Below, piece after piece: positions 47,784-59,700 of a stretch of 64,000 nt of DNA. The notes beneath the pieces are model-generated. The model saw nothing but the letters and a program-made list of their open reading frames with translations. It did no database searches and was not told the DNA's origin. Origin of the DNA: Paraburkholderia sp. Tr-20389 (lineage in GTDB: Bacteria > Pseudomonadota > Gammaproteobacteria > Burkholderiales > Burkholderiaceae); the NCBI RefSeq assembly GCF_017104565.1, contig NZ_JAAGPD010000040.1, positions 49,812-113,811 on the forward strand. Reading direction: 5' to 3'. Each line of letters starts with the position of its first letter. Position 1 is the first letter of the stretch. Both the position numbers and the translations under genes were made by a program.

Positions 47784-47803
47784 CTCTCTTAAGCAAACAA
47801 ATC

Positions 47804-47836
47804 ACCCTGCAAAGCGATTCGCCTGCAGGGTTTTTT
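47804..47836. terminator. Bidirectional-type terminator after second tRNA-Leu
   Basis: ACCCTGCA (47804-47811), 12-base loop, TGCAGGGT with six T. It separates the tRNA from the convergent GNAT gene. Confidence 0.75.
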
Positions 47837-47874
47837 GTTTGTGGCGTCCGGTTCTATTTCTCCTTTGCTGCGCT

Positions 47875-48381
47875 TCAACACAGGTCGTCGCGTGACAGGC
47901 GGAACCGCACATAGCCGTTCGCCATCCCTTCCCGCTTCATCCCGAGTTTCTCCGCCACGTGTTGCGACGCGCCGTTTCCCTCGGCGATGCCCGCAATGAC
48001 GGACTCCACTCCCACCGTGCCGAACGCATGCGCAACGACAATGCGCGCTGCTTCGCTTGCGATCCCTCGACCCCACGCATCGCGCACGAGCCGCCAGCCA
48101 ATTTCGATTTCCGGCCCGCGTGCATCTTCGGGAATCAACAGCACCCAGCCGACGAAGCGCGCCGGCGCAACGCGCTCGACGATCGACCAGTAGCCCAGTC
48201 CATCCGGATACGCACGCGTAATGCGATCGACGACGAAGCGCCGATGCGCATCCGCGTCATGCCACGGACCATCGACGTAACGCGTGACCTCGGGATCGCG
48301 ATCCATCGCGATGCAATCATCGAGATCGGCGAGCGTGCGTGGCCGCAAATACAGGCGTGGCGATTCGAAAAACGGCAGCAA
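47875..48381 (-). CDS. GNAT acetyltransferase, RimJ/RimL type
   Basis: 168 residues. FFESPRLYLRPRTLADLDDCIAMDRDPEV opening, EIEIGWRLVRDAWGRGIASEAARIVVAHAFG (AcCoA-binding R/Q-x-x-G-x-G/A pattern at WGRGIASEA) and GNGASQHVAEKLGMKREG are typical of ribosomal-protein-Ser/Ala acetyltransferases and relatives. The start lies on the edge of a GTTATTC/GAATAAC inverted repeat. Substrate unknown. Confidence 0.85.
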   Translation of the reverse strand: MLPFFESPRLYLRPRTLADLDDCIAMDRDPEVTRYVDGPWHDADAHRRFVVDRITRAYPDGLGYWSIVERVAPARFVGWVLLIPEDARGPEIEIGWRLVRDAWGRGIASEAARIVVAHAFGTVGVESVIAGIAEGNGASQHVAEKLGMKREGMANGYVRFRLSRDDLC

Positions 48382-48383
48382 AA

Positions 48384-48408
48384 GTTATTCCCGATAATTA
48401 CGAATAAC
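48384..48408. promoter_or_regulatory. Inverted repeat between divergent GNAT and MFS genes
   Basis: GTTATTC (48384-48390), 11-base centre, GAATAAC (48402-48408). The rest of the 48,382-48,694 gap holds AT-rich DNA that is likely promoter, with no other gene seen. Confidence 0.4.
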
Positions 48409-48694
48409 AAACCGGTGTCGATCAAAAATACTACATTGATTACATTAACCAGACATTAACTCCGCATTCGATTCCGCTTATCCAGGATTAGCACTGATAA
48501 AGCGCGCTGTTTCATGCAGCCGCTTAATCGTCGGCGTACACTCTTTCGAGCCTCCCGCTATGGGGCGCGGCGTGCAGCGCCATGTGTCGTCGAACGGAAT
48601 GGCCGGCACGGTTAATCGGAGACAGCAGCAGCCAGTCGCATGAGACGGGAGTCAGGCAGTGATCCTGACTCCGGATCACAGGAGAACAATTGAA

Positions 48695-49918
48695 ATGAAC
48701 TGGACTCGGGAACAAAGAAACGTCACGATCGCCGCCTATTTAGGCTGGACGCTCGACGCATTCGATTTCTTTCTGATGGTTTTCGTTCTGAAAGATATCG
48801 CGAGCGAATTCGGCACCGATATCAAAGCCGTTTCATTCGCCATCATGCTGACCCTGATGATGCGGCCCGTCGGCGCCCTCATCTTCGGCTTTCTTGCCGA
48901 CAAGTTCGGCCGCCGTCCCACGCTGATGATCAACATCGCGTGCTTCTCGCTGCTCGAACTGCTGTCCGGCCTCTCGCCGAATCTCACCACGCTGCTGATA
49001 CTGCGCGCCCTCTTCGGCATCGCGATGGGCGGCGAATGGGGCGTCGGCGGCGCGCTGACGATGGAAACCGTGCCGCCCAAGGCGCGCGGCTTCGTGTCGG
49101 GTCTGTTGCAGGCGGGCTATCCGAGCGGCTATCTGCTCGCCGGGCTAGTGTTCGGCCAGCTGTATCAGTACATCGGCTGGCGCGGGATGTTCTTCGTCGG
49201 CGTGCTGCCCGCGCTGCTCGTGCTCTACATCCGCGCCCACGTGCCCGAATCGCCTGCGTTCAAGACGCTCGAAAAACGCACGCGCCCGGGCCTCGTCGCG
49301 ACGCTCAAGCAGAACTGGGTGCTGTCCGTCTACGCGATCATCCTGATGACAGCGTTCAATTTCTTCTCGCACGGCTCGCAGGATCTGTATCCGACCTTCC
49401 TGCGCGTCCAGCACAACTTCGACGCGCACGCGGTGCAGTGGATCACGATCACGCTGAACGTCGGCGCGATCGTCGGCGGGCTGTTCTTCGGCGCGCTGTC
49501 GGAGAAGATCGGCCGCCGGCGCGCGATCTGCATCTCTGCGCTGATTGCGCTGCCCGTGCTGCCGCTGTGGGCGTTCTCGTCGACGCCCGTGCTGCTCGCC
49601 GCCGGCGCGTTTCTGATGCAGATTTCGGTGCAAGGCGCATGGGGCGTGATTCCCGTGCATCTGAACGAGATCTCGCCCGATGAGATCCGCGCGACCTTCC
49701 CAGGGCTCGTGTACCAGTTGGGCAATCTGATCGCGTCGGTGAACGGGCCGTTGCAGGCGGGCGTCGCCGAAGCGCACGGCAACGACTACGCGACCGTGAT
49801 GGCCGTCGTGATCGGCATCGTGGCCATCGTGATCGCGGTGTTCATCCTGTTCAGCCGCGAACGACGCGGCATCGACATGACGCAATCCGCCGAACAGGTC
49901 ACGGCGACGGTTCACTGA
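48695..49918 (+). CDS. MFS transporter, carboxylate/sialate:proton type
   Basis: 407 residues from ATG 48695, behind AGGAGAACAATTGAA. MFS signature between helices 2-3 (GFLADKFGRRPTLM) and in the second half (GALSEKIGRRRAI), about 12 membrane segments, FDFFLMVFVLKDIASEFG, GGEWGVGGALTMETVPPKARG. The latter two segments are features of the NanT/JEN-like carboxylate symporters. Substrate probably a carboxylic acid; no catabolic gene adjacent confirms it. Followed by a strong terminator. Confidence 0.85.
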   Translation: MNWTREQRNVTIAAYLGWTLDAFDFFLMVFVLKDIASEFGTDIKAVSFAIMLTLMMRPVGALIFGFLADKFGRRPTLMINIACFSLLELLSGLSPNLTTLLILRALFGIAMGGEWGVGGALTMETVPPKARGFVSGLLQAGYPSGYLLAGLVFGQLYQYIGWRGMFFVGVLPALLVLYIRAHVPESPAFKTLEKRTRPGLVATLKQNWVLSVYAIILMTAFNFFSHGSQDLYPTFLRVQHNFDAHAVQWITITLNVGAIVGGLFFGALSEKIGRRRAICISALIALPVLPLWAFSSTPVLLAAGAFLMQISVQGAWGVIPVHLNEISPDEIRATFPGLVYQLGNLIASVNGPLQAGVAEAHGNDYATVMAVVIGIVAIVIAVFILFSRERRGIDMTQSAEQVTATVH

Positions 49919-49961
49919 GCGCTGGCACAAGGGGCGCCGCAGCGCCCCGCCCATGCAGTAG

Positions 49962-49999
49962 AAAAAGGCCGCTCCGATCCGTTTCGAAGCGGCCTTTTT
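49962..49999. terminator. Strong bidirectional-type terminator
   Basis: AAAAAGGCCGCT (49962-49973), 14-base loop, AGCGGCCTTTTT (49988-49999). Symmetric A- and T-runs allow function on both strands. Confidence 0.85.
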
Positions 50000-50113
50000 C
50001 ACGCCCGCCATCTGCGCGAAGGCAGACGGTCAGGCGCTTTTTAGAGGAATGTGTCGACACTCCCCTCTTGCCCGATCCCCGGCGCCATTCTTATCCTGAA
50101 AAAGAACGCACGT

Positions 50114-50131
50114 TTCAAATTCCAATTTGAA
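50114..50131. promoter_or_regulatory. Palindromic operator of the TetR gene
   Basis: TTCAAATT-CC-AATTTGAA, perfect 8+2+8 inverted repeat, 70 bases ahead of the TetR start. AT-rich in a GC-rich region. Likely autoregulatory site. Confidence 0.75.
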
Positions 50132-50201
50132 TCGACTGTTTTCAGGAGTCCCAAGACCCGTCACGAAGGCGCGGCTCAGGCTCGACAGGGAGAGACACGA
50201 C

Positions 50202-51092
50202 ATGACGACACGCACGACGGGCCGCCACGCCGGCGACACGAAATCGCGCATCCTCGATGCGGCCGAGACGCTCTTCATCGAATGCGGTTATGAAGCGATG
50301 TCGCTGCGGCAGATCACCTCGAAGGCCGAGGTCAATCTGGCCGCCGTCAACTATCACTTCGGCAGCAAGGAATCGCTGATGCACGCGATGCTGTCGCGCC
50401 GCCTCGATCTGCTGAATCAGGAGCGCCTGAAGCTGCTCGACCGCTTCGACGCATTGCTCGGACCGCGTCTGACCTGCGAGCACGTGCTGGGCGCGATGTT
50501 CATTCCGGCGCTGCGCGTGTCGCGCGATACGCGCATCGGCGGCAAGGCGTTTCTGCGGCTGCTCGGCCGTGCGTACACGGATCCTTCGCCCTTCATTCGC
50601 GACTTCCTGGGCGCGCACTATGCGTCCGTCGCCGGCCGCTTTTTCGATGCATTCCAGCGCGCGCTGCCGCATCTGCCGCGCGAGGAACTCGGCTGGCGGC
50701 TGCACTTTGCGATCGGCGCGCTGTCGGGCGTGCTGGCGGGCGCCGACACCGACAGCCTCATCACCGAGTTCTCGCAGGGCAAGTCGATGAACGACCTGCA
50801 GTTGATCGCGCGGCTCGCGTCGCTGATCGTGTCCGCGTTGAAGGCGCCGCTGCCCGACGCGAGCCAGTTGGCCGTGTTCGCATCGGTGCTCGGCGATGCG
50901 GGCAGCGACGACATCGCGTGCGACGCCATGCGGCAGGCGCAGGCCGATCAGCAGGCAAATCAGGCAACGCAGCCTGATCCGCCGACGAGCGCCGCCCAAC
51001 ACGCCGCCGACGGATCACGCGCCGAACCCACGCCCGCGCAATCGCAATCCGACACACCCGAGCCCGGCACGCGCTTCGCGGCGCACGGATGA
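50202..51092 (+). CDS. TetR-family regulator of the fatty-acid cluster
   Basis: 296 residues, start ATG 50202 behind AGGGAGAGACACG. HTH at about 14-60 (SRILDAAETLFIECGYEAMSLRQITSKAEVNLAAVNYHFGSKESLMHAML). The ligand domain is followed by a disordered 70-residue Gln/Ala/Pro-rich tail. Heads the cluster of beta-oxidation genes and so probably senses acyl-CoA. The palindrome upstream suggests autorepression. Confidence 0.85.
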   Translation: MTTRTTGRHAGDTKSRILDAAETLFIECGYEAMSLRQITSKAEVNLAAVNYHFGSKESLMHAMLSRRLDLLNQERLKLLDRFDALLGPRLTCEHVLGAMFIPALRVSRDTRIGGKAFLRLLGRAYTDPSPFIRDFLGAHYASVAGRFFDAFQRALPHLPREELGWRLHFAIGALSGVLAGADTDSLITEFSQGKSMNDLQLIARLASLIVSALKAPLPDASQLAVFASVLGDAGSDDIACDAMRQAQADQQANQATQPDPPTSAAQHAADGSRAEPTPAQSQSDTPEPGTRFAAHG

Positions 51093-51317
51093 TGACGAAC
51101 GACGTCCTGCACACGAACGACCGCAGCCCGCATTAGACGCGCCTCTCGGTGCGGCGGGCACACCGGCTGCGACGGATGACGGCGGACACGACGGCGACGC
51201 GATGAAGGCGATGCAGGCACTGCGCGTCCCGCCTCAGGACGACTCGAAGGGAAATCGCGAGCCGGCCGTGCACCGCGAGTCGCGCTCGCCCTGCGAAATC
51301 GAAAAGGAGGGATTGCC

Positions 51318-53816
51318 ATGACGTGGTTCATCGTTGCGCTGCTCGTCGTTGCCGGGGCGCTCGTCTATGTGCGGGCACGGGCGGCGTGGTGGCTCGCGTG
51401 CGTCGCCGCGTGGGTCGCGGCCGTCTCGCTGACGCATGCAGCGGGCATGACGGCATCGATCGTGCTGGCCGTCGTGCTCATCCTTCCCGCGCTCGTGCTG
51501 ACGCTCACGCCGTTGCGCCGCGCGGTGCTGAGCCAACCGATGCTCGGGCTGTTCCGCAAGATCCTGCCCGACATGTCGCCGACCGAGCGCGACGCGATCG
51601 AAGCGGGCACCGTCTGGTGGGATGCCGAGCTATTCAGTGGACGTCCGCATTGGGACACCCTGCTCGGCTACGGGCCGCCTAAGCTCACGGCCGAAGAACA
51701 GGCGTTCCTCGACAACGAATGCGAAGCGCTCTGCGATCTCGCCAACGACTGGGAAACGACGACCATCTGGCAGGATCTGTCGCCGCAGGCGTGGCAGTTC
51801 GTCAAGGACAACGGCTTTCTCGGGATGATCATTCCGAAGCAGTACGGCGGCAAGGCGTTCTCCGCGTATGCGCATTCGCAGGTCATCATGAAGCTGGCGA
51901 CGCGCTGCTCGGCGGCCGCCGTGTCGGTGATGGTGCCGAACTCGCTCGGCCCCGCCGAACTGCTGCTGCATTACGGCACCGAGGCACAGAAGAACCACTA
52001 TCTGCCGCGTCTCGCGCGCGGTGACGACATCCCCTGCTTCGCGCTCACGAGTCCGTATGCGGGCTCCGACGCGGCGTCGATTCCCGATCTCGGCATCGTC
52101 TGCAAGGGCACGTTCGAAGGGTGCGAGACGCTCGGCTTCCGCGTCACGTGGAACAAGCGCTACATCACGCTCGGTCCCATCGCGACCGTGCTCGGCCTCG
52201 CCTTCCGCGCGCTCGACCCCGACCATCTGCTCGGCGCCGACGACGAACCCGGCATCACCTGCGCGCTGATCCCGACGCGCCATCCCGGCGTGAACATCGG
52301 CCGCCGGCACTGGCCGTTGAACGCCGTGTTCCAGAACGGGCCGAACTCCGGCAACGACGTGTTCATACCGCTCGACTGGGTGATCGGCGGCCGCGAGCAG
52401 GTCGGCAACGGCTGGCGCATGCTGATGGAATGCCTCGCGGCGGGCCGCGCGATTTCGCTGCCGTCGTCGAACGTGGGCATGTCGAAGATCGCGGTGCGCG
52501 GCGTCGGCGCGTATGCGGCGGTGCGACGGCAGTTCCGCACGGCGATCGGCAAGTTCGAGGGCGTGCAGGAAGCGCTCGGGCGCATGGGCGGCAACCTGTA
52601 CGTGATGGACGCCGCGCGCCGCCTGTCCGCGCAGGCCGTCGATCTCGGCGAGAAGCCGTCGGTGATTTCGGCGATCTCGAAGTACCACATCACCGAGCGC
52701 AACCGCGAAGTGATCGACGACGGCATGGACGTCGTCGCGGGCAAAGGCATCTGCATGGGGCCGTCGAACTTTCTCGCACGCGCGTACCAGCAGGTGCCCA
52801 TTTCGATCACAGTCGAAGGCGCGAACATTCTCACGCGCTGCCTGATCATCTTCGGCCAGGGCGCGATCCGCTGTCATCCGTACGTGCTGAAGGAAATGGC
52901 CGCGACACGCGAAGCCGACCGCGCAAAAGCGCTGCGCGAGTTCGACGCCGCGTTCTTCGGCCATATGAGTTTCACGCTGTCGAACGCGGCGCGCAGTTTC
53001 GTGCACGGCGTGACGGGTGGCCTGCTGATCGCGACGCCACGGCACGTGCACGCGCCGCTTGCGCGCTACTACCGCGCGGCGACGCGGGTCTCGACCGTGT
53101 TCGCGCTGCTCGCCGACGTGTCGATGCTCGTGCTCGGCGGCGAGCTGAAGCGGCGCGAGCGCATCTCGGGACGGCTCGGCGACGTGCTGTCGCAGTTGTA
53201 TCTGATCTCCGCGACGCTCAAGCGCTTCGAAGACGAAGGCCGTCACGAAAGCGACCTGCCGCTCCTGCAATGGGGTGTCGAAGACGCGCTGTATCGCGCG
53301 CAGACGGCGCTCGACGGCGTGCTGCACAACTATCCGAACCGCTTCGCCGCGGGCCTCGTGCGCCTGCTGGCGTTCCCGTTCGGCTTGCCGCATCGCGCGC
53401 CGTCCGACGCGCTCGGCAGCGCGATCGCGCAGCTGATGCAGACGCCTGGCGACACGCGCGACCGCCTGCTCGCCGATTCATACGTGCCGCGCGTCGACGT
53501 CGATCCGATCGGCTATGGCGAACTGGCTTTCGAGCTGTCGCCGCGCGTCGCGCAGATCGAGCAGCGCCTGCGCGAAGCCGTCAAGGCCGGCCGGATCGAG
53601 CCGGTTCCGCAAAGCCTCGCCGATCTGGCCGAATGGAACGAAGCGGCGCAGCAACGCGGACTGATCGACGAGGACGAGCGCAAGGTGCTCGATGCCTACG
53701 CGCGCTATGGTGCGGAGGTCGTGAAGGTCGACGATTTCCCCGCCGATTTCGGGCTGCTCGCCGACCTGCAGCGGCGCAAGGAAGCGCTCGACAAGGCGAT
53801 GGACCTGGCCGCATGA
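51318..53816 (+). CDS. fadE: Acyl-CoA dehydrogenase, FadE type
   Basis: 832 residues (E. coli FadE 814). Two hydrophobic N-terminal segments (WFIVALLVVAGALVYV; WWLACVAAWVAAVSL) anchor it. The acyl-CoA dehydrogenase core starts near 120 (DNECEALCDLANDWETTTIW, CFALTSPYAGSDAASIPD FAD region), and a long C-terminal domain is as in FadE. It makes trans-2-enoyl-CoA from acyl-CoA. A 225-base gap before it holds no other gene. Confidence 0.92.
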   Translation: MTWFIVALLVVAGALVYVRARAAWWLACVAAWVAAVSLTHAAGMTASIVLAVVLILPALVLTLTPLRRAVLSQPMLGLFRKILPDMSPTERDAIEAGTVWWDAELFSGRPHWDTLLGYGPPKLTAEEQAFLDNECEALCDLANDWETTTIWQDLSPQAWQFVKDNGFLGMIIPKQYGGKAFSAYAHSQVIMKLATRCSAAAVSVMVPNSLGPAELLLHYGTEAQKNHYLPRLARGDDIPCFALTSPYAGSDAASIPDLGIVCKGTFEGCETLGFRVTWNKRYITLGPIATVLGLAFRALDPDHLLGADDEPGITCALIPTRHPGVNIGRRHWPLNAVFQNGPNSGNDVFIPLDWVIGGREQVGNGWRMLMECLAAGRAISLPSSNVGMSKIAVRGVGAYAAVRRQFRTAIGKFEGVQEALGRMGGNLYVMDAARRLSAQAVDLGEKPSVISAISKYHITERNREVIDDGMDVVAGKGICMGPSNFLARAYQQVPISITVEGANILTRCLIIFGQGAIRCHPYVLKEMAATREADRAKALREFDAAFFGHMSFTLSNAARSFVHGVTGGLLIATPRHVHAPLARYYRAATRVSTVFALLADVSMLVLGGELKRRERISGRLGDVLSQLYLISATLKRFEDEGRHESDLPLLQWGVEDALYRAQTALDGVLHNYPNRFAAGLVRLLAFPFGLPHRAPSDALGSAIAQLMQTPGDTRDRLLADSYVPRVDVDPIGYGELAFELSPRVAQIEQRLREAVKAGRIEPVPQSLADLAEWNEAAQQRGLIDEDERKVLDAYARYGAEVVKVDDFPADFGLLADLQRRKEALDKAMDLAA

Positions 53817-53946
53817 CGGCGCGCTCGGCCGCGCCACACGATTCGTGCGAAACGCATCGTCCGGTACGGGGACGCGGACGCAGCTTGCGGCAAGTCACGC
53901 GCTCCGTGCACACTGACGCCATGCGTCCGGCCGGGAGCCAATAAGA

Positions 53947-55362
53947 ATGAACGATTCCTACCTGAACTTCGTCAATTCGCCGCTGGGCGCGCGGGTCGCG
54001 CGTTCGCTCGGTTTGCCGAAGCCCGAGGTGCTGCGCCGCTATCGCGCCGATGCGCCCGAATTCGACGGCATCGTCGCCGTCGGCGCGGGGCCCGCGCCCC
54101 AGTTGCTGGACGCCCTCGCCGATGTGGTCGCGCACATCGGCATGACCAGCGTCGCCCATTCGGGCGCGGGCCTGTGGGTGCCGCTCGCCAACCGGCACGG
54201 ACTGATGACGGGCCGCTTCGAGCCCGCCGAACCCTCAGGCGGATCGCAGGCTCGCGTGCGGGCGCTCGTGTTCGACGCGAGCGGCATCGACAGCAGCGCG
54301 CAGCTCGACTCGCTCTACACGTTCTTTCACGACGCGCTGCGCTCGCTCGACCGATGCGGCCGGATCGTCGTGCTCGGCCGGCCGCCCGAATCGCGCGCGA
54401 CACCGCTTGCCTGGACGGCGCAACGCGCGCTCGAAGGCGTCACGCGTTCGCTCGGCAAGGAAGCGCGGCGCGGCATCGCGGCCAATCTGATCTACGTGGC
54501 GCAAGGCGCGGAAGCGGGTATCGAAGCAACGCTGCGCTTTTTCCTGTCGCCGCGCTCGGCCTACGTGTCGGGCCAGGCCGTGCGGATCGGCACCGCCCCC
54601 TTCTCGCCCGCGCCGGACTTCGACTGGACCCGGCCGCTCGCGGGCCAGCGCGCCGTCGTCACGGGTGCGGCGCGCGGCATCGGCGCGGCCATTGCGAATG
54701 TGCTCGCGGCACAGGGCGCGCACGTGACCGGCATCGACATCCCGTCCGCCGGCAACGACCTCGACGCCACGATGCGTCAGATCGGCGGCACCGCGCTCCC
54801 GTTCGACATCGCCGTGCCCGACACGCCCGCGCAGATCGCGGCCGCCCTCGACGAACTCGGCGTCGACGTGTTCGTGCACAACGCGGGCATCACGAAAGAC
54901 AAGACCATCGCGAAGATGAGCGCGGCGGCCTGGCGCGATGTGATCGACATCAATCTGTCCGCGCAGGAGCGCATCGACGACGCGCTGCTCGAAGCAGGCA
55001 CGCTGCGCGACGGCGGGCGCATCGTCTCGGTGTCGTCGATCAGCGGCATCGCGGGCAATCTCGGCCAGACCAACTACGCGGCCTCGAAGGCGGGCGTGAT
55101 CGGACGCGTGCAGAGCATGGCGCCGTTTCTCGCGCAACGACGCATCACGATCAACGCCGTCGCGCCCGGTTTCATCGAAACACAGATGACCGCGAAGATG
55201 CCGCTGGCGCTGCGCGAAGCCGGCCGCCGGATGAACTCGATGAGCCAGGGCGGCCAGCCCGCCGACGTCGCGCAGACGGTCGCATGGCTCGCGCATCCGG
55301 GCTCGGCGGGTGTGACGGGCCAGCTCGTGCGCGTGTGCGGACAAAGCCTGATAGGAGCGTGA
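53947..55362 (+). CDS. Two-domain 3-oxoacyl-ACP/CoA reductase (SDR, high-molecular-weight FabG type)
   Basis: 471 residues, about twice a normal FabG. The C-terminal half is a complete SDR: nucleotide-binding VVTGAARGIG at 237-246, NAGI motif in VHNAGITKDKT, and the SVSSISGIAGNLGQTNYAASKAG active site with Tyr377 and Lys381. The N-terminal half (1-215) is a degenerate flavodoxin-like Rossmann domain. HMW FabG enzymes use NADH on long-chain 3-oxoacyl substrates, which suits a beta-oxidation cluster. Five bases before the MaoC gene. Confidence 0.88.
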   Translation: MNDSYLNFVNSPLGARVARSLGLPKPEVLRRYRADAPEFDGIVAVGAGPAPQLLDALADVVAHIGMTSVAHSGAGLWVPLANRHGLMTGRFEPAEPSGGSQARVRALVFDASGIDSSAQLDSLYTFFHDALRSLDRCGRIVVLGRPPESRATPLAWTAQRALEGVTRSLGKEARRGIAANLIYVAQGAEAGIEATLRFFLSPRSAYVSGQAVRIGTAPFSPAPDFDWTRPLAGQRAVVTGAARGIGAAIANVLAAQGAHVTGIDIPSAGNDLDATMRQIGGTALPFDIAVPDTPAQIAAALDELGVDVFVHNAGITKDKTIAKMSAAAWRDVIDINLSAQERIDDALLEAGTLRDGGRIVSVSSISGIAGNLGQTNYAASKAGVIGRVQSMAPFLAQRRITINAVAPGFIETQMTAKMPLALREAGRRMNSMSQGGQPADVAQTVAWLAHPGSAGVTGQLVRVCGQSLIGA

Positions 55363-55366
55363 AGTC

Positions 55367-56284
55367 ATGGCGTTCTACGACTCCAGCCCGATGTTCGGCG
55401 CGCCGCGTCCGAAAACGGTCGTGCTGCCGGAGCTGCCCAAGCCCGCGAAGCTCTACGCGCGGGCGCTGTCGGGCGTCATCAAGGGCTTCCAGCGCAACCG
55501 GCCGACGGACCTGCCCGCGCTGCGGCTCGTGCGCCCCGCCGTGTCGCTCGATTCGGTGGCGATCGAACGCTACGCGCGTGTGTGCGGCTTCTTCCCCGAG
55601 CAGGGTATTCCGTTCACGTTTCCGCATCTGCTGGCGTTTCCGTTGCACCTGCTGTTGCTGACCGACCCGGCGTTTCCGTGGCCCGCGCCCGGCATCGTGC
55701 ATCTGGCGAACAGCGTGCACATGCGCCGCCCGCTTTCATTCGACGATACGCTGCGCGTCGAGGTCGAATTCGGCGCGCGGCTGCGCCACGACAAGGGCCA
55801 GGCATTCGTGCTGCAGACACGCGTGTACCGGCGCGGCGAGGCCGTGTGGGACGGTGACAGCGTCTATCTGAAGCGCGGCGTGCCGGCGGACGGCGATCCC
55901 CTCGCGCCGCTGGACACGCCGGGCGAGACGCTGGTGCGCGCGGCGCGCTGGCAACTGCCGTCGCAACTGGGCCGCGACTACGCGAAGGTATCGGGCGACT
56001 TCAACCCGATCCATCTGACGATGCTCTCCGCGAAAGCGTTCGGCTTTCCGCGCGCGATCGCGCACGGCATGTGGTCGCTTGCGCGCACCGCCGCCGCGTT
56101 GCAGCCGCCCAAGCGGCTCGCCGACGCGACGCTCGCGGGAGAATTCAGGCAGCCGATGCTGCTGCCTGGCGAAGCGTCGCTGTGGACGGCGTCGCCCTCG
56201 CCCACATCGCGCGAGTTCGAGGTGCGCGACCCGACGGGCGGCAAACCGCATCTGCGCGGCCGCTTCCAGTGGAATCTGCAATGA
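55367..56284 (+). CDS. MaoC-like enoyl-CoA hydratase/dehydratase
   Basis: 305 residues. Two hot-dog domains; the second contains the hydratase motif YAKVSGDFNPIHL (Asp/His pair near 210-215) and KAFGFPRAIAHGMW. Sequence of the pair with FabG-like reductase and FadE gives dehydrogenation, hydration and reduction/oxidation in one operon. GTG/ATG start fixed by GGAGCGTGAAGTC. Confidence 0.88.
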   Translation: MAFYDSSPMFGAPRPKTVVLPELPKPAKLYARALSGVIKGFQRNRPTDLPALRLVRPAVSLDSVAIERYARVCGFFPEQGIPFTFPHLLAFPLHLLLLTDPAFPWPAPGIVHLANSVHMRRPLSFDDTLRVEVEFGARLRHDKGQAFVLQTRVYRRGEAVWDGDSVYLKRGVPADGDPLAPLDTPGETLVRAARWQLPSQLGRDYAKVSGDFNPIHLTMLSAKAFGFPRAIAHGMWSLARTAAALQPPKRLADATLAGEFRQPMLLPGEASLWTASPSPTSREFEVRDPTGGKPHLRGRFQWNLQ

Positions 56285-56421
56285 CGCCGCGCGCGACGCG
56301 CGGCACGACTCGAGCCCGACAATGGAATCCATGCCCCGCCTGATCCGTTTCAAGCAGGTGGGCGTTTGCATGCGTCACCCGAACCGTCCGACAGACGGAA
56401 CACGCCACACGGAGCCCGTCC

Positions 56422-57750
56422 ATGCCTAATGCGTCACAGTCACAAGCACAGTCGACAGCGCTGCCCGTCGTGCGTCGCGTCGCGATACTGGGCGGCAACC
56501 GCATCCCGTTCGCGCGCTCGAATACTGCGTACGCGACGGCGTCGAACCAGGACATGCTGACGTTCACGCTGCAAGGACTGATCGACCGCTACGACCTGCA
56601 CGGCGAACGTCTCGGCGAAGTCGCGGCGGGCGCCGTCATCAAGCATTCGCGCGACTACAACCTGACGCGCGAAGCGCTGCTGTCGACCACGCTCGCGAAG
56701 GAAACGCCTGCCTACGATGTGCAGCAGGCCTGCGGCACGGGCCTCGAAGCAGCCATTCTGGTGGCGAACAAGATCGCGCTCGGGCAGATCGACGCGGGCA
56801 TCGCGGGCGGCGTCGATACGACGTCGGATGCGCCCATCGGCGTCAACGAAAAACTGCGCAAGATCCTGCTCGAAGCGAATCGCGGCAAGTCGGCGGGACA
56901 GCGTGCCGGCGCGCTCGCGAAGCTGCGGCCCGGCATGTTCTTCAAACCGCTGCTGCCGCGCAACAGCGAACCGCGCACGGGGCTGTCGATGGGCGAGCAT
57001 TGCGAACTGATGGCCAAGCGCTGGGCGATTTCGCGCGAAGCTCAGGACGTGCTCGCGTACGACAGCCATCGCAAGCTGACGGAGGCGTATGCGCGCGGCT
57101 TCCTCAACGACCTGATGACGCCCTATCGCGGCCTGTCGCGCGACAACAATCTGCGCAGCGATCTGACGCTCGACAAGCTCGCATCGCTGAAACCCGTGTT
57201 CGACCGCGACGCGGGCACGATGACGGCCGGCAACTCGACGCCTTTGACGGACGGCGCATCGGCCGTGCTGCTCGCAAGCGAGGAATGGGCGGCCGCGCGC
57301 AATCTGCCCGTGCTCGCGTGGCTGACGTGGCACGAGACGGCCGCCGTCGATTTCTTCGAGAAAAAAGAAGGCTTGCTGATGGCGCCCGCGTACGCCGTGC
57401 CGCGCATGCTGGCGCGCGCGGGGCTGACGCTGCAGGACTTCGACTTCTACGAGATTCACGAGGCATTCGCGGCGCAGGTGCTGTGCACGCTCGCGGCCTG
57501 GCAGGACGACGAGTACTGCCGCACGCAACTGGGACTGGAAGGCGCGCTGGGCGGCATCGACCGTACGAAGATGAACGTGAACGGCGGATCGCTCGCGACG
57601 GGTCATCCGTTTGCCGCGACGGGCGGACGCATCGTCGCGGGGCTCGCGAAGCTGCTCGCGCAACTCGACAAGCCGGCAGGCACCGCGCGCGGACTGATTT
57701 CGATCTGCGCGGCGGGCGGCCAGGGTGTCGTCGCGATACTGGAACGGTAG
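56422..57750 (+). CDS. fadI: Acetyl-CoA C-acyltransferase (thiolase), FadI type
   Basis: 442 residues (FadI 436). Nucleophilic Cys104 in QQACGTGLEA, His395 in SLATGHPFAATGGR, and Cys429 in SICAAGGQGV: the complete thiolase triad. Final thiolytic step of beta-oxidation. Placed 138 bases after the hydratase gene. Confidence 0.9.
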   Translation: MPNASQSQAQSTALPVVRRVAILGGNRIPFARSNTAYATASNQDMLTFTLQGLIDRYDLHGERLGEVAAGAVIKHSRDYNLTREALLSTTLAKETPAYDVQQACGTGLEAAILVANKIALGQIDAGIAGGVDTTSDAPIGVNEKLRKILLEANRGKSAGQRAGALAKLRPGMFFKPLLPRNSEPRTGLSMGEHCELMAKRWAISREAQDVLAYDSHRKLTEAYARGFLNDLMTPYRGLSRDNNLRSDLTLDKLASLKPVFDRDAGTMTAGNSTPLTDGASAVLLASEEWAAARNLPVLAWLTWHETAAVDFFEKKEGLLMAPAYAVPRMLARAGLTLQDFDFYEIHEAFAAQVLCTLAAWQDDEYCRTQLGLEGALGGIDRTKMNVNGGSLATGHPFAATGGRIVAGLAKLLAQLDKPAGTARGLISICAAGGQGVVAILER

Positions 57751-57834
57751 AATCGCGCGCCATCGCAGATCGCACTTTGCACGATTCATGCACACGACAC
57801 ATACAACGACAATGCTGGGAGAGGGAGACAAACG

Positions 57835-59637
<1,803 letters not shown>

Positions 59638-59700
59638 CGGCCGCGCGCGTCTGACGACGTCGTCCGGCAGCGAAGCCGTCCGCGCTTTTGGGAGCGTTGC

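Noticed and set aside
51630-53393. 587-codon minus-strand frame over FadE
   Set aside because: Antisense shadow; His/Arg-rich translation typical of reverse-read GC-rich genes.
53813-53944. 43-residue frame after FadE starting at an overlapping ATGA
   Set aside because: Arg/Ser-rich with no hydrophobic or conserved pattern, no binding site; likely the leader of the SDR gene.
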